A stretch of DNA of 64,000 nt from Sorex araneus (Eukaryota; Chordata; Mammalia; Eulipotyphla; Soricidae), in contig NC_073305.1 in the NCBI RefSeq assembly GCF_027595985.1, positions 175,013,209-175,077,208 of the forward strand. Direction: 5' to 3'. Each line of letters starts with the position of its first letter. Position 1 is the first letter of the stretch. The notes under the pieces were generated by a model that did no database searches, was not told where the DNA came from, and saw nothing but the letters and a program-made list of their open reading frames with translations. A program made the position numbers and the translations under genes. Below, piece after piece: positions 52,156 through 63,447 of the stretch.

Positions 52156-53611
52156 AAAAATAAAGACAAATTGATTCATTGCCATACTGTTCAGCATCGT
52201 TCCATAGTTGTTTTTCTATAACTGGTAACAGCATGTTTATTTACAGAAATATATTCTAATGTTTGGTATGAAAATGTTTGAGGTTGACTAGAGTGATGCA
52301 TACTAATAACTGCATGAAAATAGGTGTGGGATTAAGAGAAAATGAGTGTACAAATATTCTACGGCTTGTGAGTGCCTGTAGGACAGGGTTAGTGTTTTTT
52401 CTTCTTGTTATTTTTAATCTTCAGTGCCTGGGACTTATTGAATCCTGAGAACATGGTTGGACTAAATTAAAAACAAACAAACAAACAAAAACCCAACAAC
52501 ACTGCTTCCCAAATGCAGGAACCACATCAAAATACAGCTCTGTAAAAAAACTCATGTCTCGCTTTAATGGGGTGCACTTAGGAAAACAAGAATAAATTAA
52601 GTCCATGCTTCAGCTCCCTTTTCGCTAGTTTTATCATCATGCAAAGGAAATTCCTGGCACTTCCAAGTGGTTATGATAATGGCAAATTGCAACATGTTTG
52701 TAAACCCCAAGCAATTAAACCATAGCCTTCTTGTGAAATCCGCGTCCTTCTGTTCGCAAACTCTGCGTTGAGGCTGGGTTGGGGTCTGGGGGCAAGGCTG
52801 GGGTTTCAAAGCACATCACCTTTCAGGAGGACATGCTTAATTTCAACCCCCAAGTGCAAATGAGCTAGAATCCTGTGCGATCACACTTTCCTCTTGAGGC
52901 CATACTGCAGACACATATTCCCCGTCGTCCATTCTACTTTACTTAGTTAAACTTTCGGTGTGCGGGGAGAGGGCAGTTGTTTTTAAGAACAGAAACTGCT
53001 CAGGTTATTAGATATGGTAGGTCATTTTCTTCCCTCTCATTGATTATCCATTTGGTGTCATACATTGTGACCATTCTTAAAGCTTTCCCTTAAGAATGTA
53101 AGTGCCTCTTGAGACCTCAACCCGGTCTTTTTAAAAACTGAATTGGGAGAGGAGAGGATGGGAGTTGGCAAGTGCCCATTGTTTGCAAGATCCTGAGAGA
53201 TGCCCCTCCCCCAACCCTTAAATTTCCTCTCTTGGCGCCCTAGTCCTGCTGTCTACACCCATTTCCTAGCTCTGCTTGGAAAATGCAGTTTGTAGAGCTG
53301 GAGAGTGACTCCAAGCCTTCTGCTTTTCTAGCTCCTAAGAAAGCTCCCAGAAAGTTTCTTGGTGGTAGCCTTTAACCCATCAACCTGTTGGCCATTGGCT
53401 GTGGTCGTTTTTTTTTTTTTTTTTTTATCCTTTTTTTTGAAGACCCTCCTTTGCTTTGTATATTTAGGGAAAGTGTGGGGGAGGGGAGAGCCTTTTAAAG
53501 GGAGAGTGCTTTGAGTCTTTCCTTTTGTCCATGTCTGGAGGTGTTTTCCTGGAAGCCAGACATCTTAGGACTAAATTGTCAGTCTTGGAGTTGGAGAGTC
53601 AATTATTGCAT
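52156..53611. other. Longest repeat-poor segment of the window
   Basis: About 1.45 kb of intron with no SINE. The portion 52600-52990 has mixed composition typical of conserved non-coding DNA. No exon signal recognised. Confidence 0.5.
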
Positions 53612-53789
53612 CTTTTTTTTCTTCCTCTTTTTGGGTCACACCCAGTGTTACTCAGGGGTTAAGTTCTGGCTCTGCACTCAGGAATGACTCCTGGCAGTGC
53701 TCGGGGGACCATATGGGATGCCGGGGATCAAGCCCTGGTTGGCTGCATGCAAGGCAAATGCCCTACTCATTCTACTATCACTCCGGCCC
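53612..53789 (-). mobile_element. Type A SINE, antisense
   Basis: Flanked by CAATTATTGCATCTT and CAATTTTTGCATCTT. Confidence 0.93.
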
Positions 53790-54151
53790 AATTTTTGCAT
53801 CTTGGAACCAGCCCCAGTTTGACATTTTTTTCTGACTCCGTTGTAATTTGGGGGCTTTGTAAGTGGTGGAGTTCTCAGTGGTGGCAGAGGGGCAGAGGGA
53901 AGCATGGATGGGCTCATGTCTGTAAGAACCAGGACTAGAACTCAGGCCCCAAGTTGCAGTTCTTCATGAAAGACAAAGTGACAAGTCTTTGGTGATTGCA
54001 GTGGGAGAAGGAGGTGCTGCCATCTAGTCTTCTGCTCCCGTGCTCCCCTTTTTCCCCTGTGATCCGGCCATCACTTGCCACTCTCCCTGGCTTGGGCCTT
54101 GCCCTTTTCCTCCTGGGGTTTTCACATGCTTGATGCATGGTCACCTATGGT
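53790..54151. other. Repeat-poor interval
   Basis: Nothing recognised. Confidence 0.5.
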
Positions 54152-54327
54152 AAATTTTTTTGGGAGAGGAGGTCATATCCAGCGATGCTCAGGGGTTACT
54201 TTTGGCTCTGCACTCAGAAATTACTCCTGGTGGCGCTCGGGGGGACCATTTGTGATGCCCGGGATCGAACCTGGCTTGGCTGCGTGCAAGGCAAATGGTC
54301 TGCCTGCTGTACTATCGCTCCAGCCCC
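54152..54327 (-). mobile_element. Type A SINE, antisense
   Basis: Complete; ends CTATCGCTCCAGCCCC. Confidence 0.92.
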
Positions 54328-54639
54328 TGTAATGTCTCCTTTTCACCATGACAGCAAACATACATGTCGTCCATTGCACAGACTAGGATTTCGAGCGTGG
54401 TCATATTCCTTGGAAAAGAACTCCTAGTTGCGGTCTCTCTTTTCTCTGTCTATCGGGATCCTAGATCTGGGATCTGTGGTCCCTTTGCTGGGAGCGGTCT
54501 GCCTGAGTGGCTGTGGTACCCCGGGGGCTGCTCACAGCTGTGTTCCTGTGGGTGCCGCTAGGGACGGAACTCGGGCCCTTCACATCCGAGATGCTGGGCT
54601 GAGTCACAGCCTGTCTCCAAGCTGCAATTTTATAGTACT

Positions 54640-54797
54640 TTTTGTTATTCTTTGGGGACCACACCTGGCAGCCAGGGGTTACTCCTGGCTCTGTGCTCTG
54701 GGATCCTTCCTGGCAGTGTAGGTGATGTCAGGGTTCAAACTCTGCTCAGTTGCATGCAAGGCAAGCACCTTAACCCTTTTACAACTGTTCTGGCCCC
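54640..54797 (-). mobile_element. Type A SINE, old, antisense
   Basis: GGGGACCACACCTGGCAG start; TTACAACTGTTCTGGCCCC end. Confidence 0.8.
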
Positions 54798-54802
54798 TCA
54801 AT

Positions 54803-54982
54803 TTTATTTTATTTTATTTGCTTTTTGGGTCATACCCGGCGATGCACAGGGGTTTCTCCTGGCTCTGCACTCAGAAATTACTCCTGGTGGTGCTCAGGGA
54901 ACCATATGGGATGCTGGGAATCGAACCCGGGTCGGCCACATGCAAGGCAAATGCCCTACCCACTGTGCTATTGCTCCAGCCC
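54803..54982 (-). mobile_element. Type A SINE, young, antisense
   Basis: Starts (TTTTA)n, near-consensus to GCTATTGCTCCAGCCCC. Confidence 0.95.
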
Positions 54983-54997
54983 CAGTGGCCTCTCATT

Positions 54998-55000
54998 TCT

Positions 55001-55069
<69 letters not shown>
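54998..55069. repeat. (AT)n microsatellite
   Basis: About 36 units broken once by CTGTA. Confidence 0.98.
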
Positions 55070-55071
<2 letters not shown>

Positions 55072-55187
55072 AGGAGCCATACCCGGTGGTACTCAGGGGC
55101 TAATTGTGGCTTAGCGCTTGTGGGGGAGTTATCCCTGGGGGAGCTCCTGTGGCATCAGGGATTCCACTCTCTTTAGGCCCAGTACCT
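55070..55187 (-). mobile_element. Type A SINE, degraded, antisense
   Basis: GAGCCATACCCGGTGGTACTC start abuts the (AT)n tract; head side replaced. Confidence 0.65.
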
Positions 55188-55199
55188 TTTCTTTCTTTA

Positions 55200-55340
55200 T
55201 TCATTGATTAAGCTGCTTAAGGCAGCACTCAGGAGCCACTCCTGGGTGCCTGTTTAGTGATCACTCCCAGAGATGCCGGGGATCGAACCTGGGCTGCTTA
55301 CAGCAAACCATGTCTTCATCCCTTTGAACTATCTTCATCT
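55200..55340 (-). mobile_element. Type A SINE, very old, antisense
   Basis: GCAGCACTCAGGAGCCACTCC and GCCGGGGATCGAACCTGG retained. Confidence 0.65.
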
Positions 55341-55354
55341 AGTCTTTAAGCTCA

Positions 55355-55357
<3 letters not shown>

Positions 55358-55409
<52 letters not shown>
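55358..55409. repeat. (AT)n microsatellite, second tract
   Basis: About 26 perfect units, 290 bp after the first tract. Confidence 0.98.
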
Positions 55410-55413
<4 letters not shown>

Positions 55414-55575
55414 GGTGGTGGTGGGGCACCCTTAACAGTGCTCAGGGCTTACCCCTGGCTCTGCTCAGGGATCACTCCTGGCTGATCTCCGGGGACCCTA
55501 AGGGGTGCTGGGGATGGAACCGTAGTTGCCGTGTGCCAGGCAAATGCCCATCCCACTCTACTATGGCTCCGGCCC
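55410..55575 (-). mobile_element. Type A SINE, old, antisense
   Basis: GGGGCACCCTTAACAGTGCTC start next to the (AT)n; ends CTATGGCTCCGGCCC. Confidence 0.78.
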
Positions 55576-56340
55576 TACATCACACTTAATTTTGAGGTCA
55601 GATGTATTTTTCTGGCCACATGCATTTTTCCTTTTTCAGATGGCATGCTCCTTTATTTATTAATTTCCTTCTGGTAATAAGACCCGAAAATGAGGGCCTG
55701 TCCCTCCCGAGGCTTGCTCCAAGCCAGTTGTTTGGTGTCCCCCTTTCTTTGGTTCCATAACGCTTCAGCATTCATTCTTTATGAGGCGAGGCGTCTCCTG
55801 GAGATAACCCCTTGGCTGGTACCTTTTCTTGTTTGTCAACCCAGGGAACCCAGATGACTGCTCGGAGATGCCTCCTCAGACATATGGTGTCTGAGACTCA
55901 GGACAAAGGCTTACTAATGGGATCATTTTTCCTCTCTGTAATCAGTAGTTTTCCTTTGCCCAGGGGTCTCTCCCGCTGTCTTTTTCCTTTTCTACAATGA
56001 TTGCTGAAAACAGGAGCGAGTTGGTATTTAGGAGGAGCGCTCTGGAGGCGGTGGTTCCTTGCCTTGTGGGGAAACCTGGTCGTTTTGGGGGGGGAGGGGG
56101 GGAGGCGCTGGACACTTACTTCACGGGGGCTTATTTGGGTGTTTCATTTCATTGGCTGTTACTTCGGCCTTGAGAGCCAGTAGCAGGTGGTCGCTATCTG
56201 AGATTGTGGCTTTTTTCTCTCACCTAGCCAGCAGAGTGGGCTTAGAAGGGAGTTACCATCAAAATTTTTCCTAAATGTGCCATTCACTGAGAGTGGGATT
56301 AAAAAAAAAGCGGCAGTGTTTACTCAGTCTTAGTGACTTT
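55576..56340. other. Repeat-poor intron segment
   Basis: About 760 bp; G-rich at 56070-56105; nothing recognised. Confidence 0.5.
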
Positions 56341-56355
56341 AAAGATTTATTCTGT

Positions 56356-56606
56356 ATCACTCTGTCGCTGTCATCCCGTTGCTCATCGATTTGCTCAAGC
56401 GGGCGCCAGTAATGCCTCCATTTTGAGGCTTGTTGTTACTGTTTTTTGGCATATTGAATATGCCATGAGTAGCTTGCCAGGCTCTGCCATGCAGGTGAGA
56501 TACTCTCAGTAGCTTGCCAGGCTCTCCGAGAGGGGCAGAGGAATCGAACCCGGGTTGTCTGCATGCAAGGCAAACACCCTACCAGCTGTGCTATCGCTCC
56601 AGCCCA
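56356..56606 (-). mobile_element. Type B mosaic SINE, full length, antisense
   Basis: Tail GATGACAGCGACAGAGTG in the element's sense. Flanked by AAAGATTTAT on both sides. Confidence 0.93.
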
Positions 56607-56744
56607 AAGATTTATCCTAGTTGATTTTTTTTCCTTTAGCTTATTTGCCTAACACTTGGTTTTGGCTAGGTTCTCCCTTAACATCTCCCCAAAGCACCCC
56701 ACCACGTTAAAAATATTATTTAGGTTTCTTTTTAAAAATAGTGG

Positions 56745-57190
56745 TTCACCTAAGCATAGTAGAGATAAGGACCAGGAGGATCACTCCATAGCTTAGAAGC
56801 CGATCTCATGTGCTGGGGGGAAAGGCAGCCGGGATAGAGAAGGGACCACTAAGTAAATGATGGTTGGAGGGCTTGCTCGGGATGGTAGATGTGTGCTAAA
56901 AGTAGACTATGGACCAAACATGATGGCCACTTAGTACCTGTATTGCAGACCATAACACCCAAAAGGAGAAAGAGAGAGTGTAAGAGGGAATGTGCCTGCC
57001 ACAGAGGCAGTGGGGGTGGGGGGTAAAGGGTGGGGGTGGCAGGAGGGAGACTAGAAACTTTGGTAGTGGAGAATGGGCACGTAGAGAGATGAGTACCTGA
57101 ACATTGTATGACTGAAACGTAATCATGCAAGTTTGTAAGTCTGTAACTGCATCTCATGGCGATTCATTAAAGTAAAAAAAATAAAATAAA
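56745..57190 (+). mobile_element. Shrew L1-type 3' end
   Basis: AAGGACCAGGAGGATCAC, GATAGAGAAGGGACCAC, AGTACCTGTATTGCAGACC and CATCTCATGGCGATTC align with the copy at 50.95 kb; (AAAAT)n tail. Confidence 0.8.
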
Positions 57191-57207
57191 ATAAAAATAG
57201 TATTTCA

Positions 57208-57400
57208 GGCTGGGGAGAAAACTCAATGGACTTGTGTGTGCTTGAATGCAGAAAGCCAGGGTTTGATCTCTGGCCCTGTGTGCCCCCCACCCCACTCCCG
57301 ACATTGCCAGGAGCCACCCTAGAACCAGAAGTGACCCCTGAGCACTGCTGGTGTGGCCCTTATAAAACAAAACAACAGCAAAATAATAATAATAAAAACA
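57208..57400 (+). mobile_element. Type A SINE, very old
   Basis: GGCTGGGGAGAAAACTCAATG head; GTGTGGCCC end; (ATA)n tail. Confidence 0.7.
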
Positions 57401-57421
57401 AGTATCTCAAAAATGCCAAGT

Positions 57422-57597
57422 GAGGCTGGAGCAATAGCACAGCGGGAAGGGCTTTTGCCTTGCACATGGCCGACCCGGGTTCGATTCCCAGCATCCCATA
57501 TGGTCCCCTGAGCACCGTCAGGGGTAATTCCTGAGTGCAAAACCAGGAGTAACCCCTGTGCATCACCGGGTGTGACCCAGAAAGCAAAAAAAAAAAA
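57422..57597 (+). mobile_element. Type A SINE, young
   Basis: Near-consensus; flanked by AAATGCCAAG. Confidence 0.94.
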
Positions 57598-57616
57598 TAA
57601 ATGCCAAGCTTGGGTC

Positions 57617-57728
57617 TGCATTTGTACGCAGGAATTAGTCCATATTGGACCATATGGGATGCCAGCCATCGAACCCAGATCAGCCGTGTGTAGGGCAAAT
57701 GCCCTTCCGGCTGTGCTGTCGTGCCAGA
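57617..57728 (-). mobile_element. Type A SINE, partial, antisense
   Basis: GACCATATGGGATGCCAGCC to GCTGTGCTGTCGTGCCAG. Confidence 0.78.
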
Positions 57729-57832
57729 GCAAGAGCTAATTCTGAGTACAGAGCTGGCTGGGGCTCTCACAGCAAAAAAAACCAACAAAACAAAACAGTA
57801 AACTGCACTCCCCCCAAGCTTCCTGCCACAGA

Positions 57833-57833
<1 letters not shown>

Positions 57834-57877
<44 letters not shown>

Positions 57878-57890
57878 TGTACACACACAC
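57834..57890. repeat. (CA)n microsatellite
   Basis: Interrupted once by TCACATGT. Confidence 0.97.
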
Positions 57891-57957
57891 AAAATAAAAG
57901 ATTGATAATTTCCTTGTTTGAGAATGCAAATATTTGAAAAAATATTTGATGTTTGTT

Positions 57958-58101
57958 GTTTGGACCATAGCTGGCAGTGCTTCGAGCCTACCTACCATCA
58001 CCCTGATATTTGGTGTTTGGAGGGCACTTCCAGTGATGCTCAGGGACCATGCAGTGCCAGGGATGGAGGCCAGAGTGCATGCATAGCCTGTGCTCTAGTC
58101 T
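57958..58101 (-). mobile_element. Degraded antisense SINE pieces
   Basis: A stub at 57958-57990 and a body at 58010-58101 with CAGGGACCATGCAGTGCC. Confidence 0.55.
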
Positions 58102-58337
58102 TTTGTGATGTTCTTTGCCCTCCCCCTCCCCCCGTTTTTTATTTTCAGTGAAAATAGCAATTCAAATTAGCTTCTACATCTAAAACAGTGACCAGAACTT
58201 TGGGATATGGAAGATTGCTCCATGGCTTAGAGCAAGGGTGTTAGAAGCATTTGGCTGTGAATTTGATCCTATGACAATGTCAGTGGTTACCGTTGCAGTG
58301 GCTTTGTCCAGAGCCACAAGCAACTGGAGTCCACCAG

Positions 58338-58390
58338 GGCATGTATGTGTATGTGTGTGTGTCTGTATGTATGTGTGTGTGTCTGTGCAT
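58338..58390. repeat. (GT)n-like tract
   Basis: ATGTGTGTGTGTCTGT units repeated twice. Confidence 0.85.
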
Positions 58391-58459
58391 GAGTGACTCC
58401 TAGTTATCACAGCAACAAAAGGAAGGAAGGGGAAAAACATGACTAATGGACAAGACCTA

Positions 58460-58615
58460 GGTGCCGGAGAGATAGAACAGTGGGCTCCACACCCTGCCCC
58501 CTCTGATTCCATCCCTGGTACCACGTATGATCCCCTGAGCACCGCTAGGGATCACTCCTGAGCTCAGAGCTGGAAATAGCCCCTGAGCACAGCCAAGTGT
58601 GGCCTCAACACCACT
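58460..58615 (+). mobile_element. Type A SINE, old
   Basis: GTGCCGGAGAGATAGAACAG head, shortened box region, complete body. Confidence 0.78.
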
Positions 58616-58678
58616 CCTCCCAGTTGTGCAAGGACCATAGTTAGGTGTTTGTGCAATCCCATTAAAAATGGCCAGAGA

Positions 58679-58787
58679 GGGACTGAAGAGATATTCCTGT
58701 GGTTCAGTCACTTACCTCGCACCTGGCAGACCTGAGTTCAATCCCTGGAACCCCAGATGGTTCTCCAAGCCCACCAAGCCTGATGAC
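58679..58787 (+). mobile_element. Type A SINE, 3'-truncated, old
   Basis: Stops at CCACCAAGCCTGATGACTT. Confidence 0.72.
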
Positions 58788-58847
58788 TTACTAGGAACAT
58801 ATGACATGTTGGAAGTAGTAACAAATTATTTGATTTAATTTGATTTA

Positions 58848-59030
58848 TTTAGGTATTGTGCTCACATTCAACAGTGCTCAGGGCTCATACTTGGCTCTCT
58901 GCTAAGGATTGATCCCTGGCTGTCCTCAGGGGACCAAATGTGGCGCCAGGGATTTGAACCAAGATCAGTCACATGCAAGACCGTGCCTTAACAACCTCCC
59001 CCCACCTCCCCATACTATCTTTCAGCCTGA
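58848..59030 (-). mobile_element. Type A SINE, old, antisense
   Basis: C-rich insertion before CTATCTTTCAGCC. Confidence 0.75.
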
Positions 59031-59437
59031 TTCTATTTTTTGAACGTTGGATTCATAAGAAGCATTAAATTTGTTTTATTACATTAATTTTGATGCAACC
59101 TTTTCCAGGGTTTTATTGAATTAACTACTGTTTCAGGGTCGCCAGTAATTCCTTCTGGCTCTTGATGTCTGTCTGCAGTCTCCAGACAAGATCGTATTAG
59201 ATCATCTCACGGTCATCAGACAAGACTTTATAAAAGCATCCTATGGTCGTGGTGGTCCCCCACCAGAACACACCCCCCCACCACCACCCGCTACCTGCAA
59301 ACACTTTTCAGTGTGAAAACAAAAGGAAGTTTTTCAGGCAAAAAAATGGGATACCTTTGAGGCTAACTTCATGATGCTCCTAAAGAAAATCTGAAGGAAT
59401 TTAATATCTTTGAGACAGTGAAGACCCTTGCACCTTC
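59031..59437. other. Repeat-poor interval
   Basis: Nothing recognised. GTCTCCAGACAAGATCGTAT and ATCAGACAAGACTTTATAA are similar to each other, a possible small duplication. Confidence 0.45.
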
Positions 59438-59589
59438 TGGGGCTGGGGAGACAGTAGAGAGGGGAAGGTGCTTGCTTTGCACGTGGCTGACCCACATCCG
59501 ATCCCCAGCACCTCATGATTCCTGAGCACAGAGCCAGGAGTAAACCCTGAGACCTCCCGGATGTGGCCTCCAAACATAGACAAGAAAAG
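59438..59589 (+). mobile_element. Type A SINE, old
   Basis: Body shortened (the ATATGG-GAGCACC part is lost); ends GGATGTGGCC. Confidence 0.78.
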
Positions 59590-60410
59590 CGCGTGCTGTG
59601 TTGGAAGGACCAGAATGTTTCATCTGAAAAACATAGTGAATGGGGAATTCGTCCTGTGCACCATTTCCCAGGAAAGCCTGGGCTGGCCAGGTCATTGCTG
59701 CTGTCCACAGCTCGGCCCCACTGACCTTCCCCACATGTGTTGCCCAGGTGTAACTTCCGGGAAGCCCCTCGTCACTCCGGTGCAATGATTGGCCTTGATT
59801 AGGATGTTATGAAACGGAAGCTCTACGGTGAGCATTATTAGAGCAAATAGGTGTCAGATGATTCATAGAGGACGGGCCATGAAAGATACAGTAAAACCCT
59901 GGTGATGTAACGCAGCGTTGGCTAAGAATTATGTGTGTTTCGACAGAACCCTGTGTCGGGGGGAGCAGCCCCGCGTCCTCTATCAAAGAACTCATCAGCC
60001 TGTCCCGGCGCTGTAGGGCCCTGCATTCCCGAGCCCTGGCAGGGCTGCCATAGAAACCAGGAGCCCGGCGGAGCTAAGGGAATGTGAGCGGCTCCAGGGC
60101 TGGGCTGCAGGGAGGCCCGTGCAGGAATGATGTGCGTGTTACTGGAAATATTTGCACTTGCCCAACGCCTTGTCCTCTCTGCCCTTCCTAGTGTCTTGAC
60201 CTGCGTGGATTCACTGACGGCTCTCCTTCCCACCAGCCCATCTTGCAGCGATCCACCGTGCTTTAGCCCTTACTAAGTCACCTAGGCCTTTTCTAGCATA
60301 CCTGCCTTCTGCCTTTCATTGGCCTCCCCTCTCCTCTTTCTCTTCTTCCCTTTCTGCCCTTACCTCCTCTCCTTTTCCACTACCCTCCTCTCCTTTCCTC
60401 TCCCCTCTCA
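59590..60410. other. Repeat-poor interval
   Basis: About 820 bp, turning pyrimidine-rich at 60330-60418; nothing else recognised. Confidence 0.5.
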
Positions 60411-60418
60411 TCCCCCCC

Positions 60419-60596
60419 CTTTTTTTTTTTTTTTGCTTTTTGGGTCACACCTGGCAATGCACAGGGGTTGCTCCTGGCTCTGCACTCAGGAATCACCCCT
60501 GGTGGCGCCCAGGGGACCATATGGGATGCTGGGAATCGAACCCAGGTTGGCCGCGTGCAAGGCAAACGCCCTACCCGCTGTGCTATTGCCCCAGCC
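60419..60596 (-). mobile_element. Type A SINE, young, antisense
   Basis: Inserted in a pyrimidine tract; CCCTCTCATCCCC on both sides. Confidence 0.94.
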
Positions 60597-60667
60597 CTCT
60601 CATCCCCTTCTTCCCTCCCCTTCCCTCTTCTTTTTCCCCCCTCCCTTGCCCTCCCTCCCTTCCTTGT

Positions 60668-60823
60668 GTTTTTAGGCTCATATTTGGCAGTCCCTGGGGG
60701 CTGCTTCCAGCAATGTGTGTGTGGGTCTCTCCTTGCCATGCTTAGCAGCCATGTGGTGCCAGGGCCGGGAGCCGGGCCTCCTGTGTGCAAAGCATGTGCT
60801 TAGCCTACCAGGTTGATCTCTTC
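60668..60823 (-). mobile_element. Type A SINE, very old, antisense
   Basis: CTCATATTTGGCAGTCC start; GTGCAAAGCATGTGCTTAGC end. Confidence 0.55.
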
Positions 60824-60976
60824 ATGCCTATATTCCAGCACCCATTCTTCAACTATTTCTTTTGTTTTCCTGTGGAATAGGCAAAGGTCCTCAGGAGGTT
60901 ATCTCTCTGCCAATTTTTGCGAATAAGCATCCAAGGTAGACCAGACCCAAGTGGCTATGGCTTCTGCTAGTCTTTA

Positions 60977-61125
60977 GACAAGGCTCGGGGGCTACTCCTG
61001 GCTCTGTCCTCAAGAATCACGCCTGGCTGTGCTTGGGGGGACCATATGAGATGTGGGGGATTAAACCCAGGTTGGCCACGTGTGAGGCAAACACCCTGCC
61101 CACTGTACTATCATTGCAGCCCCCC
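60977..61125 (-). mobile_element. Type A SINE, tail-truncated, antisense
   Basis: Starts at GGGGCTACTCCTGGCTC; ends CTATCATTGCAGCCCC. Confidence 0.85.
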
Positions 61126-61539
61126 CCCCCCGGTTTTGCTAGTCTCGGACCAGGATTTGGGGTAAAACCTGAAAGTGACATGCAGTGTCCTTGAGTCTGT
61201 GTTTCCTCTGGTTGCCTGGGCCCCGGGGTCTTGCATGCTGTGTGGGTTTGGGGGTCACCGAGCTAAACACTCATCCTTGAAGACCCACGGATTCCAGAAG
61301 ACAGAGTGAAGCCAGGCCTCCGGGTCTCTGTGACCGGCATGCTGTGAGTTTGTCTAGAACAACACAATTGCAGGTCCCATGATTTCTAGTTTGTTCTCCT
61401 ATTATAGAGAACAGGAAGGGCCCCACTTCCACAAGACCGGGAAAGGCGAACTCTACCCCGTTTCGCCTAAGGGTTTTCAAGTGACCAGGCAGTTCTTTTT
61501 TTTTTTTTTTTTGAAAAATAATATTAGCTTTTGTTTTAT
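61126..61539. other. Repeat-poor interval
   Basis: Nothing recognised. Confidence 0.5.
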
Positions 61540-61667
61540 TTATTTATTTTGGCATGGGGGCCACATCTGGCAGTGCCCAGAGGTTTGTTCCTGTGCTCAG
61601 GAGTGTCAGAGATTGGGAAATCAAGAATGCAGTCACATGCAAGGTGTATGCACTTACCTCCCAAGTC
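61540..61667 (-). mobile_element. Type A SINE, old, antisense, cut by the LTR
   Basis: GGCCACATCTGGCAGTGCCC start; its head complement is interrupted near 61668 by the LTR. Confidence 0.65.
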
Positions 61668-61673
61668 ATGTCT

Positions 61674-61996
61674 TGTGGGGTCCCGTCCTGTCCCGCAGGG
61701 AGGACCCTTCGTGGGGCTAAGGGAGGGGACGCAGCCGAATGAACAGACGCAGAGCCAGAAGGAGGAGGAGAGAAAGAGAGAGTTCATTCACAGCAGTTAC
61801 AATACTTATACCTCTGCTGGGAGGGGGGTGGTATAGTATGCATGCTTGGACCCCCATAGGAACAGTAGTAGAATGCTGATCAGGCATGGCCGTTGGCTAG
61901 TGAGACAAATGGTGAAATGATAAGATCACAGGAATCCCAAGCAGCCTCCGCTTGACTAGACGATAAGAGCCAAGCTCTGTAAGATGGCTCCCTACA
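61674..61996 (-). mobile_element. Solo LTR of an endogenous retrovirus (class II-like)
   Basis: Read on the minus strand it starts TGTAGGGAGCC and ends GACCCCACA, so it has canonical TG...CA termini and is 323 bp long. A perfect 6-bp duplication ATGTCT flanks it (61668-61673 and 61997-62002), the duplication length typical of class II (ERVK/IAP-like) elements. A TATA-like GGTATAAG and a pyrimidine-rich CTCTCTCTTTCTCTCC stretch fit the U3/R layout. No internal viral sequence or second LTR is nearby, so it is a solo LTR left by LTR-LTR recombination. The family is unassigned. Confidence 0.85.
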
Positions 61997-62021
61997 ATGT
62001 CTTCCACCTAGGTTTTGTGTT

Positions 62022-62202
62022 TTATTTTTGTTTTTAGGCCACATCCAGTGATGCCCAGGGCTTATGCTTGGGACAACAGAACCTGCACTTTGGAATTACT
62101 CCTCGTGGTGCTTGGGGGACCATAAGGGGGTGCCGGGGATCAGACCCAGGTCAGCTGCATGCAGGATGAACACTTTGCCCACTGTACTATCTGTTTGGCC
62201 CC
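62022..62202 (-). mobile_element. Type A SINE, old, antisense
   Basis: GGCCACATCCAGTGATGCCC to CTATCTGTTTGGCCCC. Confidence 0.82.
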
Positions 62203-63000
62203 CTGCCTAATTTTGATATAAAGAAAAAAAAAAGTCAAGGTTTGATATAAAGCAAAAAGTCAAGGTCTGGATATGGCTCAGGGTTGAATCCATGCTACCT
62301 TGCATGTATGAATGAGCTCCAGCACCGCAGGGAAAATTTAAAAAAGATATTTTTTAAGGCACAAGAACCTATTGTTTGCATACCTACAGAATTACTTGCA
62401 GACAAGTTCAAGAATGTTTGGTTTCAAGTCCTTACACATTAAGAAGAAAATCCAGGGCAAGAGTTCCTTAAGGGCACCAGGTTACAGATGGTTCCAGAAG
62501 ATCAGCCAAAGACCAAGTGAACAAGCCAAAGCAAGATGGGTTTGAGTGATTTGCTAGTCGGGTCAAGATAAGTAAGCACGGAATTATGCAATGCAGTCTG
62601 GCAGTCCCCAGAGATGAGGTTCTGAAAGTTGTTTTGGTTGAGAAATGACTTAGTGGAATGATGGGGTGGGAGTAGGGGGTTGTCTGTTGTCCCAGGAAGC
62701 TCCAAATCAAAACAGGCTTTATTCGTGCTGAGAATTGTGTCCTGAGGTTGCAGCCGCATCTCGGCTGTGACTGAGGCTGTGACTGACGCTCAGTGTTGTA
62801 TAACTGGGGAGATGGCCAAGCTCGGAAATGGTTTTTACAGCTGAGGGCACTCACATTTTTTGTCTTTGAATATCAGTCAGTCCTCCTTCAACCATTAGCA
62901 GTTCATTGGCTCCCTGGCTTCGATTTTCTTTTGTCCTTTTTAAAAACAGACACGAAAATGGACTTGAGAATATGAAAGAATATCAGCACATAGTATGGTC
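62203..63000. other. Interval with little recognised content
   Basis: A GATATAAAG-AAAAAGTCAAGGT unit is duplicated at 62214-62266. An ID-like remnant sits at 62266-62330. On the minus strand, AATAAAGCCTG at about 62715 looks like a polyadenylation signal of an unknown element. No gene recognised. Confidence 0.4.
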
Positions 63001-63015
63001 AAGAGGAAGGGTGCA

Positions 63016-63186
63016 GGGGCTGGAGCGATAGCACAGCGGGTAGGGCATTTGCCTTGCACTCGGCCGACCCAGGTTCAATTCCCAGCATCCCATACGGTCC
63101 CCCAAGCACCGCCAAGAGTAGTTCCTGAGTGCATGAGCCAGGAGTAACCCCTGTGCATTACCGGGTGTGACCCAAAAAGAAAAAAA
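63016..63186 (+). mobile_element. Type A SINE, young
   Basis: Perfect 15-bp target duplication AAGAGGAAGGGTGCA at 63001-63015 and 63187-63201. Confidence 0.96.
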
Positions 63187-63386
63187 AAGAGGAAGGGTGC
63201 AGGGGTATGGAGGTAGTATCATTTTTCTTTGCTGTATACCCAAGGAAACTGAGAAACCAATTTCCGCCCGTCTCTGTTCTGCCCTCTTAATGCTCAGAAC
63301 TCATTGGAGAAGGCAGAACATTCTATATTACACTCCCTGGTCAACCATTGCAATCATTTTACTCCCCAAAGAGATTGAGTGGAGGT

Positions 63387-63389
<3 letters not shown>

Positions 63390-63445
<56 letters not shown>
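63390..63445. repeat. (GT)n microsatellite
   Basis: About 27 perfect units. Confidence 0.98.

Positions 63446-63447
<2 letters not shown>

Noticed and set aside
62468-62854. 128-codon minus-strand frame in a repeat-poor stretch
   Set aside because: No recognisable domain, no splice or promoter context, and sequence resembling an unidentified repeat with a polyadenylation-like motif.
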